Source: Imperialibacter sp040222385
Lineage (GTDB): Bacteria; Bacteroidota; Bacteroidia; Cytophagales; Cyclobacteriaceae
Assembly: GCF_040222385.1 (NCBI RefSeq)
Contig: NZ_JAVKDF010000040.1
Coordinates: 147,274 to 211,273 of the forward strand
Direction of reading: 5' to 3'
DNA length: 64,000 nt
The position numbers were made by a program, and so were the translations under genes. Shown piece after piece: positions 35,864-46,672 of this stretch (positions are counted from its first letter, which is position 1; every line of letters starts with the position of its first letter). The notes below the pieces were generated by a model. It saw only the letters and a list, made by a program, of their open reading frames with translations. It did no database searches and was not told where the DNA came from.

Positions 35864-37724
35864 TAAGGCATTAGTCCTTTATAAACTTTTTTGCCAACAG
35901 CCTTCCATCCAGGTCGAGCATGAGCACGTAGACCCCTTTTGATAATTCACTAACGTCTAGTTGGATCTCACCATCCTTGTATATCACATCCACTTGATGT
36001 GATCTTCCTGATAAGTCAACGATAGAAATAACTGCTTTATCGTTTACTGATGATCCCTTCAGTATCAGCGTTTTTGAAGCTGGGTTAGGAAACATCGTTA
36101 ATGACCCATCTACGATGGAGCCTTTTACTGCTAGCAGCCTGGCATCTTTCACTTCAAATTCAAACTCGCTGGCGACAGTACCACCAGTTCCATCATCTGC
36201 AATCACACCTATGGTAGAGGAACCCTTGCCTACCTCGATAAAGGTTATTACGGAAGTCTCGACATGAACACTGACAACGGCCTCATTACTACTAGTCACT
36301 TGATACGTTAGCTGATTTCCGTCGGGGTCAGAAAATTTATCAGAAACGTCTATCGTGGTCGAAGTAAATCCTTCATAGACGACTTGGTCAACAAAAGAAT
36401 TGGATACGATTGGTGTTCCGTTAATCGTTAAAATGAAGCTGTTGGGCACGCTATTTCCAAGCCCATCCTCTCCCGAAACAGTAATAGTTGTCTGCCCAGG
36501 GAATACTTCTGTGATTTTGAGCAATCCCTCAGTTATGTCCACTGTGGCAACTAATGAATCTCTGGTAATTGCCGAGTAAGAAGGTACAATATCTTTAAAA
36601 TCAAAAATGGATGCGATCTCTACTAATTTTGCGTCGAAGCCCTGCTGGAGGAGCATATCTCCAAGCGGATTTACCAATATAACCGTTGGCTTGACAGTAT
36701 AATTGAATGAGGTTTTAGCAATTCCTCCTCTTCCGTCATCGGCAAAAACCGTTATCATCGTGGAGCCAATTCCCTTCGGAGTAATATTAAGCGTCGGGTT
36801 CGATCCGGCGGTACCTACGGTGGCTACGCTTTCGTCGGAACTTGTCGCACTGAAAACCAAATACGTTCCGTCAACATCAGAAAATACAGAAGCAAGCGAC
36901 AATGTTTTCACATTAGCTGAAAAAAATTCACTTATGTCACTAAGCGGTGTTATAACTGTTGGCGCTATATTGACTTTGACGCTAAATGTCATTTCAGCGG
37001 TTCCGCCTCTACCATCATTTGCCGTCAAAAGAATATTGGTAGTTCCCATCCCAATTCCTTTGAGTGATAGATTAGTCCCAACCACATGTGCTTCTACTAT
37101 GGTATCGCTCTCTGCAACAACAGTATAGCTCAACTCGTCACCGTCTTCATCTCTAAAGCTGTCTTTCAACGACACCAAAATCTCCTCGAATCCTGTTATT
37201 TTATCGGAGATGGCCATCTGTATAAATGGTTTGGGTGGGTCATTCACATCATTTATATCAATTCTTATCTCCTTGATTACCGATAAATTGTGAGAATCTG
37301 TCGATCGAATCGAAAATTGGTAACTATCTGTTGATTCATAGTTGAATTGAACCCCAGCAACAAGCGAATCGCCTTTTATAGAAAATAACCAGTGGTCACT
37401 TAAATACAATATGTCGTAGGTATGCTCTTCTCCGTCTTCTTTGTCTACCGTGCTGATCGCCGCAATCGCTTTGTCTTTCACGTTATTTTCATCAATCAGG
37501 TAACTACTTAATACTATGTCTGTCGGCTCACAAATCCTTCCCCGGTCGTCAATTACCCAACCAAAATCGTCAATGAGGGACTGATGTTCCTCGACGGCAT
37601 CACAAAACCCCAGATTTGACGCACCGAAAGTAACACCGGTATTTAGGTCCGCCTTGGCAGCCCATCCCTTGATCAGCAAATCGTACTGCAAAGTAGTGTA
37701 ACCCGAATTTCCAAACATATCTGC

Positions 37725-38996
37725 CATCTTGGTAGCACTCGATATATCCCAATTAGTTAAATCCTGTTTAAACGCCTTAGCATAGGAAAACATAGAGCTA
37801 AAGTCTTTAACTGCGCCAACGTCCCAAGTGCCAATGTTTTGATTAAAGTTATCATGGCTGTAAAACATAGAGTTCATATCAGTAACACCGCTTACATCCC
37901 AGCCGGTGATGTCTTGACTAAAAGAACGGGCGTAAGAAAACATCTTCGACATGTTAGTGACAGCGCTTACATTCCAGCCACTCAGGTCTCCATTGAAGGC
38001 GGAAGCAGAAGCAAACATGCTCTGCATTTGAGTGACATTGCTGACGTTCCAATTGCCAATCTCCTGATTGAACAATGTTGCGCCGTTAAAAGCTAGCGCA
38101 GCATTGGTAACATTGGCGACGTTCCAGGTGCTTATATCGTGATTGAAACTTCTGGCGGACTGAAACACCCCCGCTAAATTTTTCACATTGCTAACGTTCC
38201 AACCACCAATATCCTGGTTAAAAGAATAAGCTTCACGAAACATGTAAGATAAATCGGTGGCACTGCTCATATCCCAGTTTGTAATGTTTCCATTAAATAG
38301 TGGAGCTGCGTAAAAGGCATAACTAAAGTGCTTTACTTTGCCTACGTTCCATCCGCTCAGGTCTTGATTAAAAACTTTGTTCCCTGAAAAAATAGCCCTC
38401 ATGTTCGTGACGTTGCTCACATTCCAGCTTCCAATAGGCTGATTGAACGCCGCACACCCTGCAAACATTATTTCCATTGTAGTAACCTTGCTCACGTCCC
38501 AGCTGCTTATGTTCTGGTTGAAGGTCTTGGCATCAAGAAACGTGGCTTCCATAATGGTGACATTGCTCACATTCCAGGAGCTTATATCCTGATTGAAGCT
38601 TTCAGCATCCTCAAACATGTACCTCATGTTCACCACATTGTCTACTTCCCACGCCGAAATATTTTGATTAAAGCTCTTCGCTCCTGAAAACATGCCCTCC
38701 ATAGAGGTAACACTGCTCACATCCCATGTGCTAAGAAACTTATTAAAAGAGGAGGCCCTACTGAACATGTAGTACATGTTAGTTACATTAAAAACTTCCC
38801 ACGAACTTAGATTCTGATTAAAGGAAGTAGCCGATCCGAACGTATTGGCCATGGATGTCACACTACTTACATGCCAGGAATTGATATCCTGATTAAATGC
38901 CGAAGCCTCATAGAAAGTATTGTTCAAATTAGTAACATGGCTCACATCCCAATGACCAATGCTCCCATTAAATTGAGTGGCACCTTCGAACATACC
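37725..38996 (-). repeat. Seventeen 75-bp tandem repeats (BspA-type, 25 residues each)
   Basis: The protein consensus is x-x-M-F-x-x-A-x-x-F-N-Q-(D/N)-I-x-x-W-(D/N)-V-S-x-V-T-x-M, 25 residues, seventeen units without indels. The DNA copies have diverged clearly, so this is an old protein-level repeat array rather than a fresh tandem duplication. BspA-type repeats form extended beta-solenoid-like adhesion rods. Confidence 0.9.
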
Positions 38997-39101
38997 TCTT
39001 AGGTCAGTAACGTTCGATAGGTTTGGAGCATCGGTGGCCGTTATATTCAAATTGTTACAGCCCTTAAACGCATTTGCCATGGTAGTCCAGGCCGTGTTGC
39101 C

Positions 39102-39434
39102 TCACTGCAATACGTCAATGATCTTGCTTTTATCTGCACCGCCATTAAAATATATTCTCGGAAAATAACCGCTTATTTCTACCCTATAAGTACCCGCTGC
39201 AGGAAAGGTAATAGTATGGGCCCCTGTTATTCCACTGGCAGTCCCATTCACTTCGGCATTCGAAATATCCTCCCAATAAATATCGTAGTTATAGCTTGTG
39301 CTTTCAGCGGGAATCTTGATTTGGTTGTCGTCCGACGTCCCCGGATTGTCCGTTTTCCAAACGGTAATAAATGGCTGCGCCGAAAGTTCGGCCGTGGCAA
39401 AGGCCAGGGTCAAAAGCAGGAGAAGTGATCTCAT
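39102..39434 (-). CDS. N-terminal fragment of the BspA-repeat protein (110 codons, ends at TGA)
   Basis: This is what would be translated if the internal TGA is obeyed: a signal peptide and a beta-rich BspA-type N-terminal domain (PFITVWKTDNPGTSDDNQ...YEISGYFP-like), with no repeats and no sorting domain. The product would be exported to the periplasm but could not pass through the T9SS. A frame also extends upstream to 39551, but the ATG at 39434 gives the proper signal peptide. The rest of the gene (start-competent ATG at 39080) would lack a signal peptide. Confidence 0.6.
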   Translation of the reverse strand: MRSLLLLLTLAFATAELSAQPFITVWKTDNPGTSDDNQIKIPAESTSYNYDIYWEDISNAEVNGTASGITGAHTITFPAAGTYRVEISGYFPRIYFNGGADKSKIIDVLQ

Positions 39435-39554
39435 AAAACGTATCTTGTTTAAATGGTTGTTTCTTTTTGGTAAAAATTGTTTGCTGCCAATCGGCGGTTC
39501 CAGTTCATTGCTGTTGAAGGTGATGGCATAGCTTGGGGAGTTTGAGTGCATGGG

Positions 39555-42500
39555 TTACAAATTCATTTGAAAATCCTTATTAATCCCGAAGCTGAAGACC
39601 AGTATCTGCAAGTGGCCATTCACCTTGCCGTATAAAATGCTTGGCGCAGGATTGAACCTCATATTGGCGTTGGCGGCCAGGTAAATGTCCACCAGAGTGA
39701 TGGTGCCCGTCTTCTTTGACAGTTTTTTCTCATACTCGGCGTATATTCTAGCCCATAATTCCAGCCAAAGCCCTGCTTCCTGCAATTGGAAATTAGGGTT
39801 GTACTGCGCTATCACTTGTATGCCAGCCGCCGCACCCGCCTCTATAACCAGATCAAACTTTGCTAGTACGATGTCAACTTTAATTGGATCCGGCTTGAAC
39901 ATGAATTCCAGTCCCAGCCCCAGGTTGGCTGTGTTCTGGTTGAGGTCGAGCCAGCCCGTTGGGCCAAAGCCAGCGCAGTTCAGGATAAACTTCAGGCGCT
40001 CCTGTTGGCTGCCCAAAGCCACCCTCCAGGCGCCGGGCTTCACATCCACCAGCAAGCTACCCTGGGCGCAAAGCACACCCGGTTTTTCGAAAGAGGCGGC
40101 CAGGTGGCCAAAAAAGTGCTGCTCCGCTGAATTGTATTTTAGGACGATGGTGCCCTTTATAACCGCCGTTTGATCAATGCTTGCCACTTGCGGCACACTG
40201 CTGAGCATCTGGCCATTGCCCAGGAAGTCAACCGTAAAGTCGCCAGTAGCGGCCACGTCCATTTTTGCGTCTATCTCCAGCCGGAGCATCTTACCATTTT
40301 GTGGGCCAAAGGCCACCATGTGCAGGTAAGCCCCATAGTTGTTGTTGCCATCTGGGACAATGCCCTCCAACCCATTGGCCGCCATGTGGCGGTAAACCCT
40401 CCCCTGCAAAGCCACTATTTTGACTACGCCGAGCGCTATTTCGTCAGTCACTTCCTTGATTGTGGAAGGCTGCATCGGTTGCCCCATTTTGTCTGCGTCG
40501 GCAGGTTCCCCCGGAGTAGGTGGAGGACCTCCACTTCCAACCTCCGCCATCCAAAAGCTCACATTGTCTTTCCTGCCGCTCAGGTAGGCGAGCTGTATCT
40601 GAAAAGGCTTGGGCACTTTCACAAAGGCGTCTACATCGCCGGACCACATGTCGCCGTATTGGGCATGTCCTTTTGTGAAGTGAATAATTCCATTGAGGTC
40701 AAGTGCCGGGGAGCGCACACTGATAGGAATGGGGTCAAAAAGCAAATCTTTTGGATTGGCCCCCGACAACAGCTTTCCGCCTACAGCGGCAAAATCCACC
40801 GGTATTGAAATGCCCACTTCTTCGCCAAGCAGGTTATTCACCATTTCGTTGGCCGCAATTGAAGCCTTTTTGGCCACCGCTCCGGAAATTGCCTCCAGCG
40901 CTCCCTTCTTAATTTGATTGACAATTCGATCCGCACTTATGTTGGCTATCAAATCTTGCCCTACACTTTTGATAGCCTCCAGCATCTTGTCCATGTCCAC
41001 CTGGGCACCCAGCTCATCTCCAAGGCCTTTGAGCTCATCATCAAACCCGTCCAGAACACCCTGCATAATTTCAGAAGGGTTCTGGTCTTGATTGAGGGCG
41101 CCCAGCACCACGTTTTCGGCTGTTTGCCTCACCAGTCGCCTGGCCCGTTCATTTAAATTACTGGTCACAAACGAAGTGACCGGAGACACAATGTTTTGAT
41201 TGACCGACGCATTGAGCGCCAGGGTCAGTTCATTCACTATTGCCTCTCTGGTAGAATTTGCCACCTGTTCAACGACTAGGGCGGCATCGGGGGCATCTTG
41301 CGATATGCTGGCTACTACATCAGAGGAGACTGTGGTAATAATTGCTGTTACTGCCTGATCTAGTTCTTGCTGAACAGAGCTCGTTAGCTGGTTGGCTTTC
41401 CCTATGATAACGCCGTTGATATTCCTGGTGGTCAGGTCCACTTTCATCAAAAAGCCATCTCCCAAAGAAGCGACTTTATCAATAGCAAAATTGGTAGCAA
41501 ATCGCTTCAGCTCGGCTACAACGTCCGAAATATTGTCAAAATCCTCCTCGCTATTCTGAACCTGTTCAATTAAGCCATCTACCACCGTAGGGTCGCTGGC
41601 CAGCTCCCGGAAAAGCTCCAGATAGGCCAATAGCCGCTCTTTGCGGTCGGCAATGGCCTCATAATCAATTTCGGCGGGTTCCTCAGGCGTACTGACCAGC
41701 GATGCTACATCGTGTGCCTGCCCACCCAGTCCGCCTGAGGCAGATGCAATCAGATCGACCGTGGTGGATTTCAAGGCCTCAGTTTGCTGTTCTACTTTTT
41801 GGGTGAGATCCTCCTCCATGGCCGCCAGCTCTTCCTCCAATTGATCAAGGCCATTTTGAGCCGACGCCAGGTTGAAAGCTCCTTGCGTAGGCGCTGGCAT
41901 ATAGCTCTTGTCCAGCACGGGGTTTTCAACCATGGAATAGAGATTAAATGCGGGTGCCCCGTCGTCGCCACTTACGTCCTCACCCATCACCACCTTTCCA
42001 GAAATGGCAAAGCCATAGTAGTTTTGGGTTCGGCCTGCGCTAAGAGCGTCAATAGTCACTGGGTACCCCCTAAAAGTGGCGTTGACCTGGTTAGTAAGCG
42101 CCAAAACCCCTTCCGGCACGTAAAAACCTACCCTGTAATCTCCCCACACATTGAAATTGTTGACTCCGCTCAACGTTACACCAACGGAAGGCCAGGTCAC
42201 ATCCATGGTGAGTTGGAGGTGATCGTTGCCTGCCATTTCCCCTTTCCTGATGGTAAGGTCAACTGCCATTTCTCCTCCTTCCGGGTTGAACCGGAACGTT
42301 TTGTTGTTCAGATTGGCCAACGTTCCTGGCCGAAACCCTCTATCGTATAGCTGCGATTGAAACTCAAAAGGCACTCCTGTGTCGATGAAAGGCACCAGGA
42401 AATTCCCTTCCAATCTACTGGCTTCGTTCGCTTGCTGGTTGTCGATGGCCAGCGTAAGCCTTGTGAAGTTGGCGGGAAACGTATTGAAGTCCCCAGTTAC

Positions 42501-44645
42501 GTTAAACTGCAGGTCGTGCTTGAGAGTGAAACCTTCTCCAGTAACACCAACGAGGCTATTGGGCAAAGTATTTAGATCAATGCTGCTTTCGAGTTCGCTG
42601 CTGAGTGCAAACTGGCCAGCCCCATCCATCGCTTCAGCAATTTTCAGGGTCGACTGTTCAATATAAACACCCTTCCAGTAGGGCTCGCCGGCAAATTTTC
42701 CTGGCGATGAGGCATCATCCAGGTCAATGACACTTTTACGAGGAAGCAATTCCATGCCTGTACCCGCTACTACTCTCAGTGGAACTGTATTGGTTGAGTC
42801 TGATATCTCTATTAGCCTAAGGTTGTCCACCTGATTAAAAGCCCAGGTAGCACTGCTACCTGTAACTGATTTGGCCGAAGGGGTAGTCAGCGTTCCGTCA
42901 AAACCAAACCAATACTGATTGTCGAAGATCACCACGGTGCTGGTAGGAGAAAGGTCAAGCTTGAAAAACTGAGGATCCAGTAGCTCGAAAGAGTTACTGT
43001 TGGTGAGGTTGGCTACTCCTGAAAGCCGAAAATCGTTAAAGTCGGAAGCGAACTTCTCCGATGTAACTTTTCCAATGCCCGATGAGAGCAAAGGAAATGG
43101 TAGATCCCAGGAGAAACTCCCCTCGACAAACAAACCATCCTTTGTTATTTTGTAATTGGTTGCCAGAAAAGCAGCCTCACCGTCTGCCTCATTGCCTGGC
43201 GTAAGTTCGAATGCAATAGGACTGGTTTCAATGTTGATTTCTCCACCGATCAAATACGCCGAATAGCCCGACTGACGTAACTGTAGATTTTCAAAGGCTA
43301 TTGAAGTCCACACTTCCTCTCTTGATAGACGTACTCTCCCCGTCCCCGAAAAGCTGGCGAAGTCCTTATTGGTGATATTGTCTACCTCAATTCGATGACC
43401 AGCAGCATAAAACCTTTCTACCAACGGTGGCCCATAAAAAACTGAGATATCACTTTTGGCAACCTCCAACCCATTTGTATAACCTTTTACCTGCCAAACA
43501 TAACCTGAGTCTATATCCGGGTAGGGCAAAAGCTCTGATTTGGGATAGTTGGTGCGATTTTCACTTATTAGTTTGTAGTACCATTGCGAGTTTTCCCGGA
43601 GAGCATCTTCCGGAGACTCGCCTGGAGATAGCGGTTTGATATTAATTTCGTAGTTAACCCCCTGCTCGGGCGCCCTCGATGTAAGTGCATTCCACTTGAT
43701 TACTGCCGGAATCTGCCTTCTAAAACTATGACCATAAGGTGGGCTGGTAAGTTCAATTTTTCCACCTGTAGGCCAACCATAGTATAGCAGCCGAAACTCG
43801 CTGTATCCATTGTTTTTGTACCTGTCTTTACCGTCTGCATCAATGGCCTGCACTCTGTACACATAGGCCTTTCCTGCCTCTAGCAGCGGATCAGCCGGGC
43901 CATAGGTGTAGTTGGTATTCTGCAATAAACCACTTTGAAATACCTGTAGCGCCTGCCCGTTTTGCACAGCGCTTAGGGGGTTGGCTCCTGGCTCCGTGAG
44001 CTCCCACATAGTCAGTTGGAAATCAGTACCCATGGTATTGTTAGCACTCGCTGTATTAAAAAGCTGCCAGGTGATCGGAAAAGTAGTGGTAGTGGCTGGG
44101 TCGAGAAACTCGTTGTCTGTAGGGCTAATCAGCCTGGGTGGATCCAACAATTGTATCCAGACATTGGCACAACTTTCCTGCGACAACAGCTCACCCGTAT
44201 TGTAGTCCAATACCTGAAGGCAAATCGAATACATTCCTTCCGGCAACCTTCCAGAGTTAATAATTTGGCTCGTATTCCTTCCGCTCACATTGAGGTTGTT
44301 GAAGTTGAAATACTCCGCCCAGTCGGATCCGCTGAGCACATAGGGTACGCCTGGCTGGACGGTGATGGGCGATGCTGGTGTGAATCCATTTTTGGTGCGG
44401 AACCGCACATCCATGCTTTCGATGGACAACCTTAGCTTGAAGGTCCATGATGCCTCATTGAAGTCATTGAATAAAATATTGGCCGAGAGTCGGTTGCTTC
44501 CCTCTGCCGTATAGTCGCTGAGATAGACCGAATAGGGGGCAGGCAAAATGGGCTGGATATCGGCCGGGTAGCGCTGCACCTGGGCTGTTGCCTCATGCAG
44601 AACAAGCACCAGCCACGTGGCCATCAAAAGCCATCGCCTTGCCAT
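39555..44645 (-). CDS. Giant modular exported protein (1,697 aa) of the PorP-linked operon
   Basis: The signal peptide is MARRWLLMATWLVLVLHEATAQ when started at the ATG at 44645; a GTG at 44690 would add 15 residues. The N-terminal third has fibronectin-like modules (YSICLQVLDYNTGELLSQE; a KAYVYRVQAIDADGKDRY strand), resembling the TANFOR-type proteins of Bacteroidota, a comparison made from memory. The middle is beta-rich without a named domain. A Glu/Gln coiled coil occurs around residues 932-960 (LDQLEEELAAMEEDL) with further long helices to about 1,300, and the last part is beta-rich again, ending FSFGINKDFQMNL. No T9SS sorting domain is seen, so it likely stays in the periplasm or outer membrane. 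It lies 59 nt after the propeller gene. Confidence 0.78.
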   Translation of the reverse strand: MARRWLLMATWLVLVLHEATAQVQRYPADIQPILPAPYSVYLSDYTAEGSNRLSANILFNDFNEASWTFKLRLSIESMDVRFRTKNGFTPASPITVQPGVPYVLSGSDWAEYFNFNNLNVSGRNTSQIINSGRLPEGMYSICLQVLDYNTGELLSQESCANVWIQLLDPPRLISPTDNEFLDPATTTTFPITWQLFNTASANNTMGTDFQLTMWELTEPGANPLSAVQNGQALQVFQSGLLQNTNYTYGPADPLLEAGKAYVYRVQAIDADGKDRYKNNGYSEFRLLYYGWPTGGKIELTSPPYGHSFRRQIPAVIKWNALTSRAPEQGVNYEINIKPLSPGESPEDALRENSQWYYKLISENRTNYPKSELLPYPDIDSGYVWQVKGYTNGLEVAKSDISVFYGPPLVERFYAAGHRIEVDNITNKDFASFSGTGRVRLSREEVWTSIAFENLQLRQSGYSAYLIGGEINIETSPIAFELTPGNEADGEAAFLATNYKITKDGLFVEGSFSWDLPFPLLSSGIGKVTSEKFASDFNDFRLSGVANLTNSNSFELLDPQFFKLDLSPTSTVVIFDNQYWFGFDGTLTTPSAKSVTGSSATWAFNQVDNLRLIEISDSTNTVPLRVVAGTGMELLPRKSVIDLDDASSPGKFAGEPYWKGVYIEQSTLKIAEAMDGAGQFALSSELESSIDLNTLPNSLVGVTGEGFTLKHDLQFNVTGDFNTFPANFTRLTLAIDNQQANEASRLEGNFLVPFIDTGVPFEFQSQLYDRGFRPGTLANLNNKTFRFNPEGGEMAVDLTIRKGEMAGNDHLQLTMDVTWPSVGVTLSGVNNFNVWGDYRVGFYVPEGVLALTNQVNATFRGYPVTIDALSAGRTQNYYGFAISGKVVMGEDVSGDDGAPAFNLYSMVENPVLDKSYMPAPTQGAFNLASAQNGLDQLEEELAAMEEDLTQKVEQQTEALKSTTVDLIASASGGLGGQAHDVASLVSTPEEPAEIDYEAIADRKERLLAYLELFRELASDPTVVDGLIEQVQNSEEDFDNISDVVAELKRFATNFAIDKVASLGDGFLMKVDLTTRNINGVIIGKANQLTSSVQQELDQAVTAIITTVSSDVVASISQDAPDAALVVEQVANSTREAIVNELTLALNASVNQNIVSPVTSFVTSNLNERARRLVRQTAENVVLGALNQDQNPSEIMQGVLDGFDDELKGLGDELGAQVDMDKMLEAIKSVGQDLIANISADRIVNQIKKGALEAISGAVAKKASIAANEMVNNLLGEEVGISIPVDFAAVGGKLLSGANPKDLLFDPIPISVRSPALDLNGIIHFTKGHAQYGDMWSGDVDAFVKVPKPFQIQLAYLSGRKDNVSFWMAEVGSGGPPPTPGEPADADKMGQPMQPSTIKEVTDEIALGVVKIVALQGRVYRHMAANGLEGIVPDGNNNYGAYLHMVAFGPQNGKMLRLEIDAKMDVAATGDFTVDFLGNGQMLSSVPQVASIDQTAVIKGTIVLKYNSAEQHFFGHLAASFEKPGVLCAQGSLLVDVKPGAWRVALGSQQERLKFILNCAGFGPTGWLDLNQNTANLGLGLEFMFKPDPIKVDIVLAKFDLVIEAGAAAGIQVIAQYNPNFQLQEAGLWLELWARIYAEYEKKLSKKTGTITLVDIYLAANANMRFNPAPSILYGKVNGHLQILVFSFGINKDFQMNL

Positions 44646-44704
44646 CGCCGGGCACTTTGTTTGGTCAGATATGTTTTGCCTTCCACTCACTTCGTGCTCA
44701 TCTT

Positions 44705-46672
44705 TTATAGGTCGTAACAGGCCACCCGGTCATCGGCGGACTTCAAAAACACCTTTTTGCCAATGGGATCGATGGAAAAATCAGGCGTGCGGTCGTTTGT
44801 CACAATCTGCCCCTCTTCTTCTCCTGTCAGAATATTGATTTTGACAAAGCCGATGCTATGGTCCTTTTTGGTAAGTATTAACTTGTATGTATCGGTACCA
44901 GCCTGCTCCCCAAACCTGGCCTGAGCCATGGCTCCAAGGCCTCCGGTCACGTCCCTTGTAAAAGTGGCCACGGTCATTTGCTTCTGCGCCTTCCTGGTGA
45001 AGTTGTCGTTGCCCTGGAGGGCCCCCTGCATCCCGTAGCCAATAGAAGAAGCGCCATAGGCAAAGCTGGTGAGGGCCGTGCCGGTGCCCAGCACGCCCAG
45101 GGCTAGTTTGGCACCAAAGCTTTGTTCCGGAGCGGGATAGAACTTGTGGTAGCCTACCTTCCCGCTCTTGCTTATCAGCATGGCATTTTGATTGCCCGTG
45201 AGCAGGTAGCCGTTGGGCAATAGTTGCAGGCCCGTAGGCAATTCCCCCCTGAAGGCAAAATTGGAGGTGATTTCCACCCAATCCTGTTGGTCGGGCATCA
45301 CCCGCACCAGCTTGCCTTTGATGTACATCACAAAGCTACCGTCATTGTCCTGCACCACACTGATGGGTACTTCGCCAGCCGACAAATATTTGTCGCCATT
45401 CCACAGGAAAGTGCCATCGTCGAGGTTAAGGAAATTGGTTTCTTGTTCGCTGATAAAGAAAAGTGTGTTCCCGTACTGTTTGTAGTAAGTCAGCTGTCCA
45501 TTGATGACTGGTCGTTTTTTCCACATCGGCTCCCCTGCTTCATTCACAAAATTGATATAAGCCCTGCCCACTGCGTCCATCATGGCATAGCCTAAACCTT
45601 TGTCCGTCACAAACACACCGGCATTCTTTTCGCCGCCCGTGCCCATTTTTTCCTTTTTCCACAGGTGATCTCCCGTGGCGTAGTCGATTTTACCGGAACT
45701 AAAGGTTTGAAAAAGCAGAAAATCATTTTCTCCCAGTGCCACCCCGCTGTATTTGGCCTTGGAGTAGTCTACCGGGTTTTTCCATACCTCTTTCCCGTTG
45801 TTGACATCGAGCGCATCGACTGTAAAGTTGCCGGCGGCGCCACTTGCAAGCCCGATCTGTTTGCCGGTGTTTTCTTCAAAAAAAGTAGAAGAAGGAGATC
45901 CGCTGACTGCAAACAGCACCTGCCCATTGGGCTGTAGAAACAGGTCGATGTAGTTCTTTTTGCTGTCGGTTTGCCAGATGATCGCCCCGGTGCTGCCGTT
46001 CAATTTGTAAAGGTCTTTCCCAAGGGCATAAATGATATTGCCGCCGTAGTCGATAATGGGTTGGGGCTGCAGGTCTTTGCCCTTTGCTTTGTCAAAAGTG
46101 GTGTTCCATTTTTTCTCACCACTCACATAGTCAAACATTGTGATGCCGTCACCGCCGTCGTTGCTGTAGGCAATCATTGCCCCGCCAGCCTCTGGAATCA
46201 CTTTAGTGCTGATAATCGACCCCAGTGCTTCTTTTTCAGAATCAAAAATGAGATTTCCATTCAGGCCATTGATGATCAGGGTTTGTGCGTCGCCCCCCTT
46301 GTCGGCAATCAGCACCAGGGGGGTACCTTCAATCAGCTGGTAATTGGCCTCGGGCACATTCGTCAGGGTGGTGATTTCCCACAGCTTGCTCCCATCTTCG
46401 GGGTTCACGCCGTACAGTCCATTGTCGCAGGAGGCAATGAGGATACCGTAGTCGTTGATCTGCATCCATTTCAGCTTGCCTGGGAGAGAAATTTCCCAGG
46501 AGGGGGTGAGCACCTGAGCCTTTGCTCCCCACACAGTGAGGAGCAGTAGCGACAGAAAGAGGCACCGATATGCCGTCCCTACGGGAGTGGCTGTTAGGTG
46601 ATGTGTATTCCGGGGTGCTGATGTGTCGTCCCTTCGGTGCTGGTGGCTAATTGGCTGGTTGTAATGTGTCAT
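44705..46672 (-). CDS. PQQ-like beta-propeller protein
   Basis: A 655-residue exported protein. The start overlaps the barrel stop by ATGA (46669-46672), giving a long n-region before the hydrophobic segment CLFLSLLLLTVWGAKAQ. The mature part is a propeller with repeated strands of the PQQ type (LYGVNPEDGSKLWEITTL, MFDYVSGEKKWNTTFD, VDALDVNNGKEVWKNPVD, KIDYATGDHLWKKEK). It has about eight blades and no tryptophan-docking enzyme domain, so it probably binds proteins or ligands rather than acting as a dehydrogenase. The C-terminal 140 residues contain a Gly/Ala-rich hydrophobic stretch (GAKLALGVLGTGTALTSF) that could insert in a membrane. Confidence 0.85.
   Translation of the reverse strand: MTHYNQPISHQHRRDDTSAPRNTHHLTATPVGTAYRCLFLSLLLLTVWGAKAQVLTPSWEISLPGKLKWMQINDYGILIASCDNGLYGVNPEDGSKLWEITTLTNVPEANYQLIEGTPLVLIADKGGDAQTLIINGLNGNLIFDSEKEALGSIISTKVIPEAGGAMIAYSNDGGDGITMFDYVSGEKKWNTTFDKAKGKDLQPQPIIDYGGNIIYALGKDLYKLNGSTGAIIWQTDSKKNYIDLFLQPNGQVLFAVSGSPSSTFFEENTGKQIGLASGAAGNFTVDALDVNNGKEVWKNPVDYSKAKYSGVALGENDFLLFQTFSSGKIDYATGDHLWKKEKMGTGGEKNAGVFVTDKGLGYAMMDAVGRAYINFVNEAGEPMWKKRPVINGQLTYYKQYGNTLFFISEQETNFLNLDDGTFLWNGDKYLSAGEVPISVVQDNDGSFVMYIKGKLVRVMPDQQDWVEITSNFAFRGELPTGLQLLPNGYLLTGNQNAMLISKSGKVGYHKFYPAPEQSFGAKLALGVLGTGTALTSFAYGASSIGYGMQGALQGNDNFTRKAQKQMTVATFTRDVTGGLGAMAQARFGEQAGTDTYKLILTKKDHSIGFVKINILTGEEEGQIVTNDRTPDFSIDPIGKKVFLKSADDRVACYDL

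Larger units (their letters stand above)
35871..39434 (-). pseudogene. BspA-repeat T9SS cargo protein, interrupted by one in-frame TGA
   Basis: The full frame is 1,188 codons from the ATG at 39434 (signal peptide MRSLLLLLTLAFATAELSAQ) to the TAA at 35871. Codon 111 is TGA (39102-39104). The frame continues without shift, and the residue expected there in this family is Trp (TGG), in the motif LQWGNTAWTTM, so a single G-to-A change explains it. Domains: BspA/DUF285 start, seventeen 25-residue repeats, several cadherin/Ig-like modules of about 90 residues with (A/V)DDGRGG motifs, and a type A T9SS sorting domain (SLTMFPNPASKTLILKG...FIKD). It may be a recent pseudogene, a sequence error or a read-through case. 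If intact, it is a secreted adhesin. Confidence 0.82.

Noticed and set aside
39102..39104. TGA as a selenocysteine or reassigned codon
   Set aside because: The family has Trp here, no selenocysteine-type context was seen, and TGA ends other genes normally in this window (for example 48666 and 52307).
40170..40808. Long open frame antisense to the giant operon protein
   Set aside because: It lies wholly inside a well-supported gene, has no domain or signal peptide, and reflects the GC-rich codon pattern of the sense gene.
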